Source: Streptomyces sp. NBC_01304
Lineage (GTDB): Bacteria > Actinomycetota > Actinomycetes > Streptomycetales > Streptomycetaceae
Direction: 5' to 3'
NCBI RefSeq assembly: GCF_035975855.1
Contig: NZ_CP109055.1
Span: 2,356,001-2,420,000, forward strand
DNA length: 64,000 bases
The notes under the pieces are model-generated. The model made no database searches and was not told the origin of the DNA. It saw nothing but the letters and a program-made list of their open reading frames with translations. Made by a program: the position numbers and the translations under genes. Below are positions 29,386-37,191 of the stretch, one piece after another. Positions within the stretch are counted from its first letter, which is position 1, and each line of letters begins with the position of its first letter.

Positions 29386-29518
29386 CCTCTCTCCCATGGC
29401 CGCTCGGCCGCAACGTCGGGTGCCCCGTAGACCCCACCCCAAACTCCCGTATCCCCCAGCAACTCCTTTGCCGTGTCAGCAAGATGGCCACCGACCCGTC
29501 ACCAACGGGCCCGGCGAG

Positions 29519-29543
29519 GCATAGTCCGCACCCTGCGGGGTAC
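29519..29543 (+). promoter_or_regulatory. Candidate SigB-type promoter of the CBS gene
   Basis: GCAT (29519-29522), 15-nt spacer, GGGTAC (29538-29543), matching GNNT-N14-16-GGGTAC/T. The CBS ATG is 51 nt downstream. The -35 part of this consensus is loose, so chance matches are possible. Confidence 0.4.
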
Positions 29544-29594
29544 TGCGGGCGGGGTCACGCCGATGAACCCCACTCCCGGGAAGGACCCAGTGCA

Positions 29595-30035
29595 ATGGCC
29601 GACATCGTGAGGGAAGTCATGACACCGGGCGTCGTCTCCGTCCGCCCCGACGCCTCGCTCGTCGAAGCGGCACAGCTGATGCGCGCCCAGGACATCGGGG
29701 ACGTCCTCGTGGCCTCCGAGGGGCAGGTGGTGGGTGTGCTCACCGACCGGGACATCACCCTGCGCGCGGTCGCCGACGGGGCCGATCCGCTGACCATCAG
29801 CGCCCAGGCCGTCTGCACCCCGAACCCGGTGGTCATCGGCCCGGAGGACCCCGTGGCGGCCGCGGTGACGCTGATGCGGGAGCACGCGGTGCGGCGGCTG
29901 CCCGTCGTGGAGCAGGGCCGGCCCGTCGGCATGGTCAGCCTCGGCGACCTGGCCGTCACCCAGGACCCCGCCTCCACGCTGGCCGACATCAGCCGGGCCC
30001 GGCCCGACGACCGGCCGGGCAGCACCACCGTCTGA
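29595..30035 (+). CDS. CBS-domain pair protein
   Basis: 146 residues made of two CBS domains: VREVMTPGVVSVRPDASLVEAAQLMRAQDIGDVLVASEGQVVGVLTDRDI (residues 4-55) and VCTPNPVVIGPEDPVAAAVTLMREHAVRRLPVVEQGRPVGMVSLGDLAV (73-122). CBS pairs bind adenosine nucleotides at their interface and usually regulate a partner; here there is no fused effector. The family resembles mycobacterial hypoxic response protein 1, a dormancy-regulon member. The ATG at 29595 has a weak ribosome site (GGGAAGGACCC). Likely stress-controlled if the upstream SigB-type promoter is real. Confidence 0.93.
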   Translation: MADIVREVMTPGVVSVRPDASLVEAAQLMRAQDIGDVLVASEGQVVGVLTDRDITLRAVADGADPLTISAQAVCTPNPVVIGPEDPVAAAVTLMREHAVRRLPVVEQGRPVGMVSLGDLAVTQDPASTLADISRARPDDRPGSTTV

Positions 30036-30053
30036 GCAGGGCCCGGCCGGGCG

Positions 30054-30078
30054 GGTCAGGTCAGGTCAGGTCAGGTCA
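30054..30078. repeat. Microsatellite (GGTCA)5
   Basis: Five perfect 5-bp units in the 54-bp gap between the convergent CBS and TIGR03086 genes. Five-bp units are not codon-periodic. Confidence 0.95.
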
Positions 30079-30089
30079 GGTCGATCAGA

Positions 30090-30665
30090 TCAGGGCCGTC
30101 GGCCGAGCAGGCTGAGCAGCTTGGTCTGTGCGTCCGCGCCCGGCGGTGGCTCCACCGGTGCGGCGAACAGGTCGCTCTTGGCCAAGTCGGCGGCGTACGG
30201 GGAGACTTCACGGACCGCGTAGTCCACCAGCGGGGCGGGCAGCCGCTCGTCCGCGCCGATCGCCCGGGACAGGTCCCAGGCGTGGACCACGAGGTCCGTC
30301 ACCATTTGCGCGCAGTAGTGCGCGCACGGGGTGTCGCCGTACGAGAGGTGCACGGTGCGGTCGAGGGCACCGGGTTCGGCGAAGGCCCGGCGTGCGGCGT
30401 CGGCCGCGGTGTCCCAGGAGGCGACCGGGTCGGGACCGAGCAGGTCGCCGTCGAAGGTGTCGCCGACGGACTCGATGGTCGCGCCGTCCCGGACGAGGGG
30501 CGGCACCCAGAGCTGCTCCCCGATCAGGTGGTTGACGAGGTCGCGTACGGACCAGTCGGTGCAGGGCGTGGGCCCGTCCCACTGGTCGGCGCCCACCTGG
30601 TGCACACGGTCGGTGAACAGGTCGAGCGCCTCGCCGTGGCGTGCGAGCAGTGCGGTGTGGGTCAT
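30090..30665 (-). CDS. TIGR03086-type DinB/maleylpyruvate isomerase-like metal-binding protein
   Basis: 191 residues of the DinB-like four-helix fold. The N-terminal WDGPTPCTDWSVRDLVNHLIGEQLW (PTPC-x-W-x-V-x-x-L-x-N-H) and the later TDLVVHAWDLSRAIG provide the metal-ligand histidines of the MDMPI_N/TIGR03086 group. Proven relatives are mycothiol-dependent enzymes, so a thiol-dependent detoxification or isomerase role is possible; nothing here proves the substrate. The ATG at 30665 overlaps the stop of the DUF6158-like gene by 4 nt, so the two are co-translated. Confidence 0.85.
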   Translation of the reverse strand: MTHTALLARHGEALDLFTDRVHQVGADQWDGPTPCTDWSVRDLVNHLIGEQLWVPPLVRDGATIESVGDTFDGDLLGPDPVASWDTAADAARRAFAEPGALDRTVHLSYGDTPCAHYCAQMVTDLVVHAWDLSRAIGADERLPAPLVDYAVREVSPYAADLAKSDLFAAPVEPPPGADAQTKLLSLLGRRP

Positions 30666-30895
30666 GACGGTGCTTCTCCCCTCGAACGGGCGCCGGCCCG
30701 GGTCCTGCCGCCGATCACCGGGCGGCGCGGGTGGCGGCGCAGATATTCGCCTTCGAGTGCGGCCATCCGTTCATTGTGCGTACGCAGTGCGTCGTTCGAG
30801 CCGTGCAGCAGCGTGTCGTGCCGGGTCCGGTGGATGGTCTCGAGTTCCTTCGCCAGCTCCTGGTCGTCGAGGCGCCGGGGGTCCACTCCGCCCAT
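30662..30895 (-). CDS. DUF6158-like small protein
   Basis: 77 residues. Helical, charged: VDPRRLDDQELAKELETIHRTRHDTLLHGSNDALRTHNERMAALEGEYLRRHPRR. I recall this L-x-x-E-L-x-x-x-H-x-T-R pattern and length from the actinobacterial DUF6158 family, whose function is unknown; I could not check it. Start is the ATG at 30895. The 4-nt overlap with the TIGR03086 gene suggests an operon. A 17-bp tandem repeat array fills its upstream region. Confidence 0.72.
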   Translation of the reverse strand: MGGVDPRRLDDQELAKELETIHRTRHDTLLHGSNDALRTHNERMAALEGEYLRRHPRRPVIGGRTRAGARSRGEAPS

Positions 30896-30910
30896 GGCTG
30901 TTCGCCTTTT

Positions 30911-30986
30911 GGGTCGTCTTGCTCTTCGGGTCGTCTTGCTCTTCGAGACGTCTTGCTCTTCGGGACGTCTTGCTCTTCGAGTCGTC
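30911..30986. repeat. 17-bp tandem repeat array in a divergent promoter region
   Basis: Unit GGGTCGTCTTGCTCTTC. Four full units (30911-30978) with 1-3 changes each, and eight bases of a fifth. It lies between the divergent DUF6158-like and eRF1-like genes. Because 17 is not a multiple of 3, the array is not a coding repeat. It may be a multi-site protein-binding array or a slippage product. Confidence 0.9.
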
Positions 30987-31090
30987 GCGTGTGCCTTCCT
31001 GCCACCTTCTGGCCGTGTCCCTGGCCATAGGTGCCTGTGTTGCGGGTACCCGCCGGGGACGAAATACCCGGCACGTCGCACGGAGGAGCC

Positions 31091-32209
31091 ATGGAACTCG
31101 CCTTCCTCAACCCGCTGTTCGACCGTCCCGGCCCTTGGGCCTCGGTGTACGTCGACACCTCACGACACTCCGAGTCCACTCCGGACGAGCGGTCGCTCGA
31201 CGCGCTCTCGGCGTTCCGGAACCTCACCGCGCAGGGCGCCGACGAGCCGACCTGTCAGACCGTGTACTCCGCCCTGGAGGAGCTGCGGCACTCGCCCCAG
31301 CCGGTGGGCCGCGCGCTGTTCGCCACGGGTGGCGAGGTGGTGCTCGATCCGCCGCTGAGCAGGCCGCCCGACGCCAGTCCGCTGGTGCACTGGGGCACGC
31401 TGCCGCACGTGGCGCCGCTGCTCCGCCTCGCCGATCCGGCCCCGGTCTGTCTGGTCGCGTACGTGGACCGCCGGGGCGCCGACTTCGAGGTGCGCGGCGC
31501 CCATGGGGCGCGGCCGGCCGGCGGGGTGGCCGGGCGGCAGTGGCCGGTTCACAAGGCGTCCACCGCCGACTGGTCGGAGCGGCACTTCCAGGCGAAGGTC
31601 GAGAACACCTGGGAGCACAACGCCGCCGAGATCGCGGGCGCCCTCGTGGCCTGCGCCGAGGAGACCCGCGCGGACCTGATCGTCCTGGTGGGCGGCGCCC
31701 GCGAGCGGCGGGCGGTGCACGACCGGCTGCTGCCGCAGCTGCAGACCCGGACCATCGAGTCGGAGCACGGCGGCCGCGCCGACGGGGCCGACGCCGGCGG
31801 CCGGCTCCTGGACGATGAGGTCGCCGGCGCCCGGGCCGAGCACGCCCGGCGCGAGGTGGAGCGGGAGGTGGCGGCGTTCCTGGCCGGACGCGAGCAGGCC
31901 GAGGGCCGGGCGGCGGCCGAAGGGGTGCCGGCGCTGGTCGAGGCGGCGCGTGAGCACCGGATCGCCGAGCTGTTGCTCGCGCCGGGCGGGGCCGATGCAC
32001 GGCGCAGTGTGTGGGTGGGGCGGGAGCCGGATCAAGTTGCGGTGCGGCGTGCGGATGCCCGGGTTCTTGGCGCGGATGCGCCGGGTGAGGCTCGGGCGGA
32101 TGACGCGCTGCTGCGGGCGGCGGCGGCTTCCGGGGCCGGGGCGTTGGCGGTCGAGGACGCGTCCGGGGTGCCGGAGGGTGGGCTGGGGGCGCTGCTCCGG
32201 TGGGCGTGA
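31091..32209 (+). CDS. Bacterial eRF1-family protein (baeRF, Rv2629-like)
   Basis: 372 residues. N-terminal PGPWASVYVDTSRHSES, a central ASTADWSERHFQAKVENTWEHNAAEIAGALVACAEETRADLIVLVGGARERRAVHDRLLP, and a C-terminal half that ends in the family-typical ADDALLRAAAASGAGALAVEDASGVPEGGLGALLRW. This matches the bacterial release-factor-1-like group that includes mycobacterial Rv2629, a dormancy-regulon gene. A role in ribosome rescue or hibernation is suggested for the family but not established. ATG at 31091 with CGGAGGAG immediately upstream. Divergent from the DUF6158-like gene. Confidence 0.8.
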   Translation: MELAFLNPLFDRPGPWASVYVDTSRHSESTPDERSLDALSAFRNLTAQGADEPTCQTVYSALEELRHSPQPVGRALFATGGEVVLDPPLSRPPDASPLVHWGTLPHVAPLLRLADPAPVCLVAYVDRRGADFEVRGAHGARPAGGVAGRQWPVHKASTADWSERHFQAKVENTWEHNAAEIAGALVACAEETRADLIVLVGGARERRAVHDRLLPQLQTRTIESEHGGRADGADAGGRLLDDEVAGARAEHARREVEREVAAFLAGREQAEGRAAAEGVPALVEAAREHRIAELLLAPGGADARRSVWVGREPDQVAVRRADARVLGADAPGEARADDALLRAAAASGAGALAVEDASGVPEGGLGALLRWA

Positions 32210-32249
32210 CCTCTTCCCCTGCCCGCCCCTTCCCGACTGTGACATCAGC

Positions 32250-32334
32250 GGCTGCCGCCGCGGGCTGCGAAGCCTTCCGCCCTCCGGGCGGTGTCCTCAA
32301 ACGCCGGACAGGCTGATTGATGCCGGCGGCAGCC
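32250..32334. repeat. Dispersed palindromic repeat, copy B
   Basis: Arms GGCTGCCGCC (32250-32259) and GGCGGCAGCC (32325-32334) enclose the core TCCTCAAACGCCGGACAGG-CTGATT (32294-32318). The core matches copy A with two substitutions. It lies between the convergent eRF1-like and ABC-F genes and probably terminates transcription. Confidence 0.75.
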
Positions 32335-32337
32335 TTA

Positions 32338-32367
32338 CGGGGCGGGGCGGGGCGGGGCGGGGCGGGG
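32338..32367. repeat. (CGGGG)6 microsatellite, G-quadruplex-capable
   Basis: Six perfect CGGGG units followed by CAAAAAA. The G-runs are on the plus strand. Read from the minus strand, the poly-C tract follows TTTTTTG, about 12-40 nt after the ABC-F stop. Confidence 0.95.
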
Positions 32368-32379
32368 CAAAAAAGCAGC

Positions 32380-33999
32380 TCAGCGCTCCCGCTCGACCCG
32401 CCGCTCGTCCCACACCGGCTCCGGAGTCTCCCGTACGTGGCCGTCGCTGCCGAACACCAGGTAGCGGTCGAAGGACTTGGCGAACCAACGGTCGTGGGTG
32501 ACCGCGAGGACCGTGCCCTCGAAGGCCTCCAGGCCCTCCTGCAGTGCCTCCGCCGACTCCAGGTCCAGGTTGTCCGTGGGCTCGTCCAGGAGCAGGGCGG
32601 TGCAGCCCTCCAGCTCCAGGAGCAGGATCTGGAAGCGGGCCTGCTGGCCGCCCGAGAGGCGCTCGAACTTCTGCTCCGCCTGGCCGGTCAGCTCGTACCG
32701 GCGCAGTCGTGACATCGCCTGGCCCTTGTTCTGCGCGTGCTCGCTCCACAGGATGTCGAGGAGGGGGCGGCCGAACAGCTCGGGATGGGCGTGGGTCTGC
32801 GCGAAGTGGCCGGGGACGACGCGGGCGCCCAGCTTCCACAGGCCCGTGTGCTTGACCGGCTCCCCCGCGAGCAGGCGCAGGAAGTGCGACTTGCCGGAGC
32901 CGTTGGAGCCGAGGACCGCGACCCGCTCGCCGAAGAAGACCTCCAGGTCGAAGGGCTTCATCAGGCCGGTGAGCTCCAGCCCTTCGCAGGTCACGGCGCG
33001 AATTCCGGTGCGCCCGCCGTGCAGGCGCATGGTGATGTCCTGCTCGCGCGGCGGCTCGGGCGGCGGTCCGGCCTCCTCGAACTTCTTGAGCCTGGTCTGG
33101 GCGGCGGCATAGCGGGAGGCCATTTCGTGGCTGACCGCGGCGGCCTGGCGCAGGTTGACCACGAGCTTCTTCAGCTGGGCGTGCTTCTCGTCCCAGCGGC
33201 GGCGCAGTTCCTCGAAGCGGGCGAAGCGTTCGCGGCGGGCCTCGTGGTACGTCGAGAAGCCGCCGCCGTGCACCCAGGCGTCGGCCCCGGCCGGGCCCGG
33301 CTCGACGCTGACGATCTTCTCGGCGGCGCGGGCGAGGAGCTCCCGGTCGTGGGAGACGAAGAGCACCGTCTTACGGGTCTCCTTGAGCTTTCCCTCCAGC
33401 CAGCGCTTGCCGGGCACGTCGAGGTAGTTGTCCGGCTCGTCCAGCAGCAGCACCTCGTCGGTGCCGCGCAGCAGGGACTCCAGGACGAGTCGTTTCTGCT
33501 CGCCGCCGCTGAGCGTGCGCACCTCGCGGAACTGGGCCTTGTCGTACGGCACGCCGAGCGCGGCCATCGTGCACATGTCCCAGACGGTCTCGGCCTCGTA
33601 GCCCTGGGCCTCGGCCCAGTCGGAGAGGGCCTGCGCGTAACTCATCTGCGCGGCCTCGTCGTCGACCGTCATGATCTTGTGCTCGGCGGTGTCGACGGCC
33701 TTCGCGGCCTCCCGGATACGCGGGTTCGCGACGGATACGAGCAGGTCGCGGACCGTGGTCTCGTCCCGTACGGAGCCCACGAACTGGGGCATCACGCCGA
33801 GTCCGCCGCTCACGGTGACCGACCCGCCGTGCGGCTCGATCTCGCCGGAGATCAGGCGGAGCAGGGTCGTCTTGCCCGCTCCGTTCGGCCCGACGAGTGC
33901 GACGATCGCGCCTTCGCCGACGCGGAAGGAGACGTCCCCGAGCAGGGACCTGCCGTCCGGGAGGTCGTATTCGAGGTGTGCTGCTTCCAGGTGACCCAT
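32380..33999 (-). CDS. ABC-F family ATPase (ribosome-associated type)
   Basis: 539 residues with two nucleotide-binding domains and no membrane helices. Domain 1: Walker A GPNGAGKTT near residue 38, signature LSGGEQKR, Walker B VLLLDEPDNYLD. Domain 2: Walker A GSNGSGKS, signature LSGGQQAR, Walker B ALLLDEPTDNLD. The linker between them is rich in Arg and Glu (EARRERFARFEELRRRWDEKHAQLKKL), as in ABC-F proteins that reach the peptidyl-transferase centre. ABC-F proteins act on stalled or antibiotic-bound ribosomes; which subgroup this is cannot be told. The ATG at 33999 (MGHLEAAHLEYDLPDG) is chosen over the longer frame, which lacks coding character. Confidence 0.92.
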   Translation of the reverse strand: MGHLEAAHLEYDLPDGRSLLGDVSFRVGEGAIVALVGPNGAGKTTLLRLISGEIEPHGGSVTVSGGLGVMPQFVGSVRDETTVRDLLVSVANPRIREAAKAVDTAEHKIMTVDDEAAQMSYAQALSDWAEAQGYEAETVWDMCTMAALGVPYDKAQFREVRTLSGGEQKRLVLESLLRGTDEVLLLDEPDNYLDVPGKRWLEGKLKETRKTVLFVSHDRELLARAAEKIVSVEPGPAGADAWVHGGGFSTYHEARRERFARFEELRRRWDEKHAQLKKLVVNLRQAAAVSHEMASRYAAAQTRLKKFEEAGPPPEPPREQDITMRLHGGRTGIRAVTCEGLELTGLMKPFDLEVFFGERVAVLGSNGSGKSHFLRLLAGEPVKHTGLWKLGARVVPGHFAQTHAHPELFGRPLLDILWSEHAQNKGQAMSRLRRYELTGQAEQKFERLSGGQQARFQILLLELEGCTALLLDEPTDNLDLESAEALQEGLEAFEGTVLAVTHDRWFAKSFDRYLVFGSDGHVRETPEPVWDERRVERER

Positions 34000-34114
34000 G
34001 GTTCCGCATTCTCGGCGGGGCAGGGGGGCGAGAGCAAACCGTTTGCCTTGGTCAGACCGACGCGGGGCTGCCGAGAGGGCTGACGTGGCACTCTTCACAC
34101 CGTGGCGCCGACGG

Positions 34115-34139
34115 GGATCCGCGGGGGTGTACGGGGTAC
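34115..34139 (+). promoter_or_regulatory. Candidate SigB-type promoter of the PAP2/kinase gene
   Basis: GGAT (34115-34118), 15-nt spacer, GGGTAC (34134-34139), matching GNNT-N14-16-GGGTAC/T. The ATG at 34149 begins 9 nt after the -10 element and has no ribosome site, so the mRNA would be leaderless or nearly so. Confidence 0.42.
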
Positions 34140-34148
34140 TCGCAGCGC

Positions 34149-35645
34149 ATGACTGCTGACGCCGACCTCACCGTTCTGCCCGCCGGTCCCGCCAAGGGGA
34201 TCCGGGCCCGGCTCGTCGCGCTCGACTGCCGCCTGTTCGACGCGGTGGCCAGCCGCCACTGGCCCGGCGCCGACCCCGCACTCCCCCGCCTCAGCCGCAG
34301 CGCCAATCACGGTGTGCTGTGGTTCGGTGTGGCCGCCGCGATCGCCGCGAGCCGTACGCCGCGGGCCCGGCGGGCGGCCGCGCGCGGGGTCGTCTCGCTG
34401 GCGCTCGCCTCTGCGACGGTCAACACCTTCGGGAAGCGGTCGGTGCGCCGGGCCAGGCCGCTGCTGGACTCCGTGCCGCTGATCCGGCAGTTGCACCGGC
34501 AGCCGATCACCACGTCCTTCCCGTCCGGCCACTCGGCCTCCGCCGCGGCCTTCGCGACCGGCGTCGCCCTGGAGTCGCCGGCCTGGGGCGCGGCGGTGGC
34601 CCCGCTCGCGGCCGCGGTGGCGGTGTCCCGGGTGTACACCGGGGCGCACTTCCCGAGCGACGTCCTCGCGGGCGCCGCGCTCGGCGCGGGCGCGGCCTTC
34701 GCGGTGCGCGGCATGGTGCCGACCCGGTCCCAGCTGCCGCCGCCGGGGCGGCCCAAGGCCGAGGCACCGGCGCTGCCGGACGGCCAGGGCCTGGTCATGG
34801 TGGTCAACTCGGCCTCGGGTTCGGCGACCCGGGCCCAGGCACTGCGCGACGCGCTGCCGGCGGCCGAATTGGTGGAGTGCGAACCGGCCGAGCTGCAGGC
34901 CGAGTTGGAGAAGGCGGCGGGCCGCGCACGGGCGCTCGGGGTGTGCGGGGGCGACGGTACGGTCAACGCGGCGGTGTCCGTCGCGCTGCGGTACGGCCTG
35001 CCGCTGGCGGTCCTGCCGGGCGGCACGCTCAACCACTTCGCGTACGACCTGGGGGTGGAGGACGCCAAGGACCTGAGCCAGTCGGTGCGCACGGGCGAGG
35101 CGGTGGCCGTGGACGTGGGGCGGTTCGGCTCGGCCGACGGCCCCGTCGGGCACTTCGTCAATACGTTCAGCCTGGGCGTCTATCCCGAACTGGTGCAACG
35201 CCGCGAACGCTGGGCCAAGCTCATCGGGGGCTGGCCGGCCGGGGTGCTCGCGGCGGCCCGCATGCTGCACAGCGACCAGCGGCCGATGGAGGCCGAACTG
35301 GGCGGGCGCAGGCGGGCGTTGTGGCTCCTGTTCGCCGGCAACGGCACCTATCACCGGATGGGGCTCGCCCCGGGCCGCCGGTACGACCTCGCGGACGGCC
35401 TGCTCGACATCCGGGTCGCGCACGGCGGCCGCCGCCCGGGCGCCCGGCTCCTCGCGGCGGCGCTCGCCGGGCCGCTCAGCCGCTCGCCCCTGCACGCGGC
35501 GGTGCGGCTGCGGCGGCTGCGGATCAGCGGCCTGACGCCGGGGACGCCGGTGGCGTACGACGGTGAAGTGACCGAGATGGGCGGCGAGTTGCTCCTGGAG
35601 AAGCTGCCCGAGGCGCTGATCGTGTACCGCCCGCTGCCTGCATGA
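34149..35645 (+). CDS. Fused PAP2 phosphatase and diacylglycerol kinase-like protein
   Basis: 498 residues, two enzymes in one chain. Residues 40-200 are a PAP2-type membrane phosphatase with all three motifs: KRSVRRARP, PSGHSAS and SRVYTGAHFPSD. Residues 215-495 are a DAGK-catalytic lipid kinase with VNSASGSATR, CGGDGTVNAA, PGGTLNHFAYDLGV and YDGEVTEMG. It could cycle a lipid phosphate between phosphorylated and free forms; the natural lipid is unknown. This fusion is frequent in actinobacteria. Divergent from the ABC-F gene with a 149-bp gap that holds a SigB-like promoter. Confidence 0.92.
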   Translation: MTADADLTVLPAGPAKGIRARLVALDCRLFDAVASRHWPGADPALPRLSRSANHGVLWFGVAAAIAASRTPRARRAAARGVVSLALASATVNTFGKRSVRRARPLLDSVPLIRQLHRQPITTSFPSGHSASAAAFATGVALESPAWGAAVAPLAAAVAVSRVYTGAHFPSDVLAGAALGAGAAFAVRGMVPTRSQLPPPGRPKAEAPALPDGQGLVMVVNSASGSATRAQALRDALPAAELVECEPAELQAELEKAAGRARALGVCGGDGTVNAAVSVALRYGLPLAVLPGGTLNHFAYDLGVEDAKDLSQSVRTGEAVAVDVGRFGSADGPVGHFVNTFSLGVYPELVQRRERWAKLIGGWPAGVLAAARMLHSDQRPMEAELGGRRRALWLLFAGNGTYHRMGLAPGRRYDLADGLLDIRVAHGGRRPGARLLAAALAGPLSRSPLHAAVRLRRLRISGLTPGTPVAYDGEVTEMGGELLLEKLPEALIVYRPLPA

Positions 35646-35789
35646 GACACGCCTGACCGCCGACCGCCGCCGGGCCACAGCCCTTGGTGCCCACATAGCA
35701 AGATGGGCATCTCATTATTCGACATGCTCGCGTACGGTTCCCCGTATCGCCCCGGACGACGACGCCGGGGCACCGGGGAGGAGCAGGCC

Positions 35790-36611
35790 ATGTCCCAGGA
35801 GACGCCGCAGGAGACCGCCGTCTACACGCACGGGCACCACGAGTCGGTGCTGCGCTCGCACACTTGGCGGACCGCCGCCAACTCGGCGGCGTACCTGCTC
35901 GGTGAACTGCGCCCGGACCACCGCGTCCTGGACATCGGCTGCGGCCCCGGCACCATCACCGCCGACCTGGCGGCGCTGGTCCCCGAGGGCCGTGTCACCG
36001 GTGTCGACGCGGCGGCCGACGTGGTCGACAAGGCCCGTGCGCACGCCGCCGAACGCGGCCTGGCAAACGTGGAGTTCACCACCGCCGACGTGCACGCGCT
36101 GCAGTATCCGGACGACTCCTTCGACGTCGTGCACGCGCACCAGGTGCTGCAGCACGTGGGCGACCCGGTGCAGGCCCTGCGTGAGATGCGCCGGGTGACG
36201 CGGCCGGGCGGGATCGTCGCGGCCCGCGACTCGGACTACGCGGCGATGACCTGGTACCCGTGCCCGCCGGTCCTGGACGACTGGCTGGAGCTGTACGAGC
36301 GCGTCGCCCGCGCCAACGGCGGCGAGCCGGATGCCGGACGCCGGCTCAAGTCCTGGGCGCTGGCGGCCGGTTATGCCGACGTCGCGGCCTCGTCGTCCAC
36401 CTGGACCTTCAGCACTCCCGAGGAGCGCGCCTGGTGGAGCGGCCTGTGGGCCGACCGCACCGTCGCGTCCTCGTACGCGCGCCTCGCGGTGGAGGGCGGG
36501 CACGCGCGGACCGAGGAGCTGACGGCGATTTCCGCGGCCTGGCGTGCATGGGGGAAGCAGGCGGACGGCTGGTTCTCCGTACTGCACGGGGAAATTCTCT
36601 GCAGGGTCTGA
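35790..36611 (+). CDS. Class I SAM-dependent methyltransferase
   Basis: 273 residues. Methyltransf_11/UbiE-like: HRVLDIGCGPGTITADLAAL (motif I, residues 43-62), VTGVDAAADVVDKAR (acidic SAM-binding residue), DVHALQYPDDSFDVVHAHQVLQHV (motif IV). The C-terminal WYPCPPVLDDWLELYERVARANGGEPDAGRRLKSWALAAG matches a Streptomyces group usually annotated as small-molecule methyltransferase. Substrate unknown. ATG at 35790 with GGGGAGGAG 9 nt upstream; the upstream in-frame part looks non-coding. Confidence 0.9.
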   Translation: MSQETPQETAVYTHGHHESVLRSHTWRTAANSAAYLLGELRPDHRVLDIGCGPGTITADLAALVPEGRVTGVDAAADVVDKARAHAAERGLANVEFTTADVHALQYPDDSFDVVHAHQVLQHVGDPVQALREMRRVTRPGGIVAARDSDYAAMTWYPCPPVLDDWLELYERVARANGGEPDAGRRLKSWALAAGYADVAASSSTWTFSTPEERAWWSGLWADRTVASSYARLAVEGGHARTEELTAISAAWRAWGKQADGWFSVLHGEILCRV

Positions 36612-36697
36612 TTCAGTGCCGGTCCGATTCAGCCGATTCCGGCACGACCGTGTCGGACCGGCTTTCCGGGGAACTCGGAATGCTGGAGGTGTGAATA

Positions 36698-36868
36698 GTG
36701 GTTCCTATTCTGCTCGTTCTACTGCTCGCCCTGATTCTTTTCGGGGCCGGATTCGCGGTAAAGGTTCTCTGGTGGATCGCCATCGCCGTGCTCGTCATCT
36801 GGCTGCTCGGCTTCGTGATGCGCTCCACCACGACCGCCGGGAGCAGGTCCCGCTGGTATCGATGGTAG
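36698..36868 (+). CDS. Hydrophobic miniprotein, 56 aa
   Basis: Two hydrophobic stretches (VPILLVLLLALILFGAGFAVKVLWWIAIAVLVIWLLGFVM) and a basic tail (SRSRWYRW). Start GTG at 36698 with GGAGG at 36684-36688. This is a widespread actinobacterial type annotated simply as hydrophobic protein, probably an integral membrane hairpin. The TAG stop lies inside a 16-bp tandem duplication. Convergent with the gas vesicle operon. Confidence 0.82.
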   Translation: MVPILLVLLLALILFGAGFAVKVLWWIAIAVLVIWLLGFVMRSTTTAGSRSRWYRW

Positions 36869-36894
36869 ATAGGGGTACTGGTAGACAGGGGTAC
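36863..36894. repeat. 16-bp tandem duplication spanning a stop codon
   Basis: TGGTAGATAGGGGTAC (36863-36878) followed directly by TGGTAGACAGGGGTAC (36879-36894), 15 of 16 identical. The first copy carries the last codon and TAG stop of the 56-aa protein; the second copy offers a second in-phase-looking TAG. Confidence 0.95.
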
Positions 36895-36900
36895 TGACCG

Positions 36901-37191
36901 CTAATCCCTGGGGAGCAGGGGGCCCAGCGGACCGAGGTCGATGTTGAGGTCCTCGGGGAGCAGGCCGTAGCGTTCGCGCAATTCGGCCATGCGATCCTCG
37001 AGCAGCATCAATGTCAGCCCGATCCGCTCCTCCTGCTCCTCCGTCAGTTCCCCGGTGTCGAAACGGCGCAGCGCCTGGCGTTCCATGAGCTGGCGCAGCA
37101 ATTCGACGACGGTCAGGACGAGTTTGACGAGATCGCGTTCCACTGTGTCGGGATCGAGTTCCACACGATTGCGGCGGGTCATGCGCGTCAT
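36901..37191 (-). CDS. gvpK: Gas vesicle protein GvpK
   Basis: 96 residues, last gene of the operon. GvpK family: VELDPDTVERDLVKLVLTVVELLRQLMERQALRRFDTGELTEEQEERIGLTLMLLEDRMAELRERYGLLPEDLNIDLGPLGPLL, an all-helical, coiled-coil-prone protein. It is needed for vesicle formation in haloarchaea and Bacillus/Anabaena clusters but has no assigned biochemical activity. The ATG at 37191 overlaps the gvpS stop (ATGA). Confidence 0.95.
   Translation of the reverse strand: MTRMTRRNRVELDPDTVERDLVKLVLTVVELLRQLMERQALRRFDTGELTEEQEERIGLTLMLLEDRMAELRERYGLLPEDLNIDLGPLGPLLPRD

Larger units (their letters stand above)
29154..29594. other. 441-bp gap with an orphan hairpin
   Basis: Divergent region between the 45-aa protein and the CBS gene. 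It holds degenerate direct repeats (GGGCGTCCG, CGGCTACGACGA) at 29268-29340 and a perfect 13-bp hairpin at 29351-29385 that does not follow any called gene. No convincing reading frame. A SigB-like promoter (29519-29543) lies near its right end. Confidence 0.6.

Noticed and set aside
29219..29524. 101-codon plus-strand frame in the 441-bp gap
   Set aside because: Arg/Gly/Pro-rich, crosses the perfect hairpin, no motif.
30054..30986. CRISPR-like array
   Set aside because: The repeats here are 5 and 17 bp with no unique spacers, and no cas gene is present.
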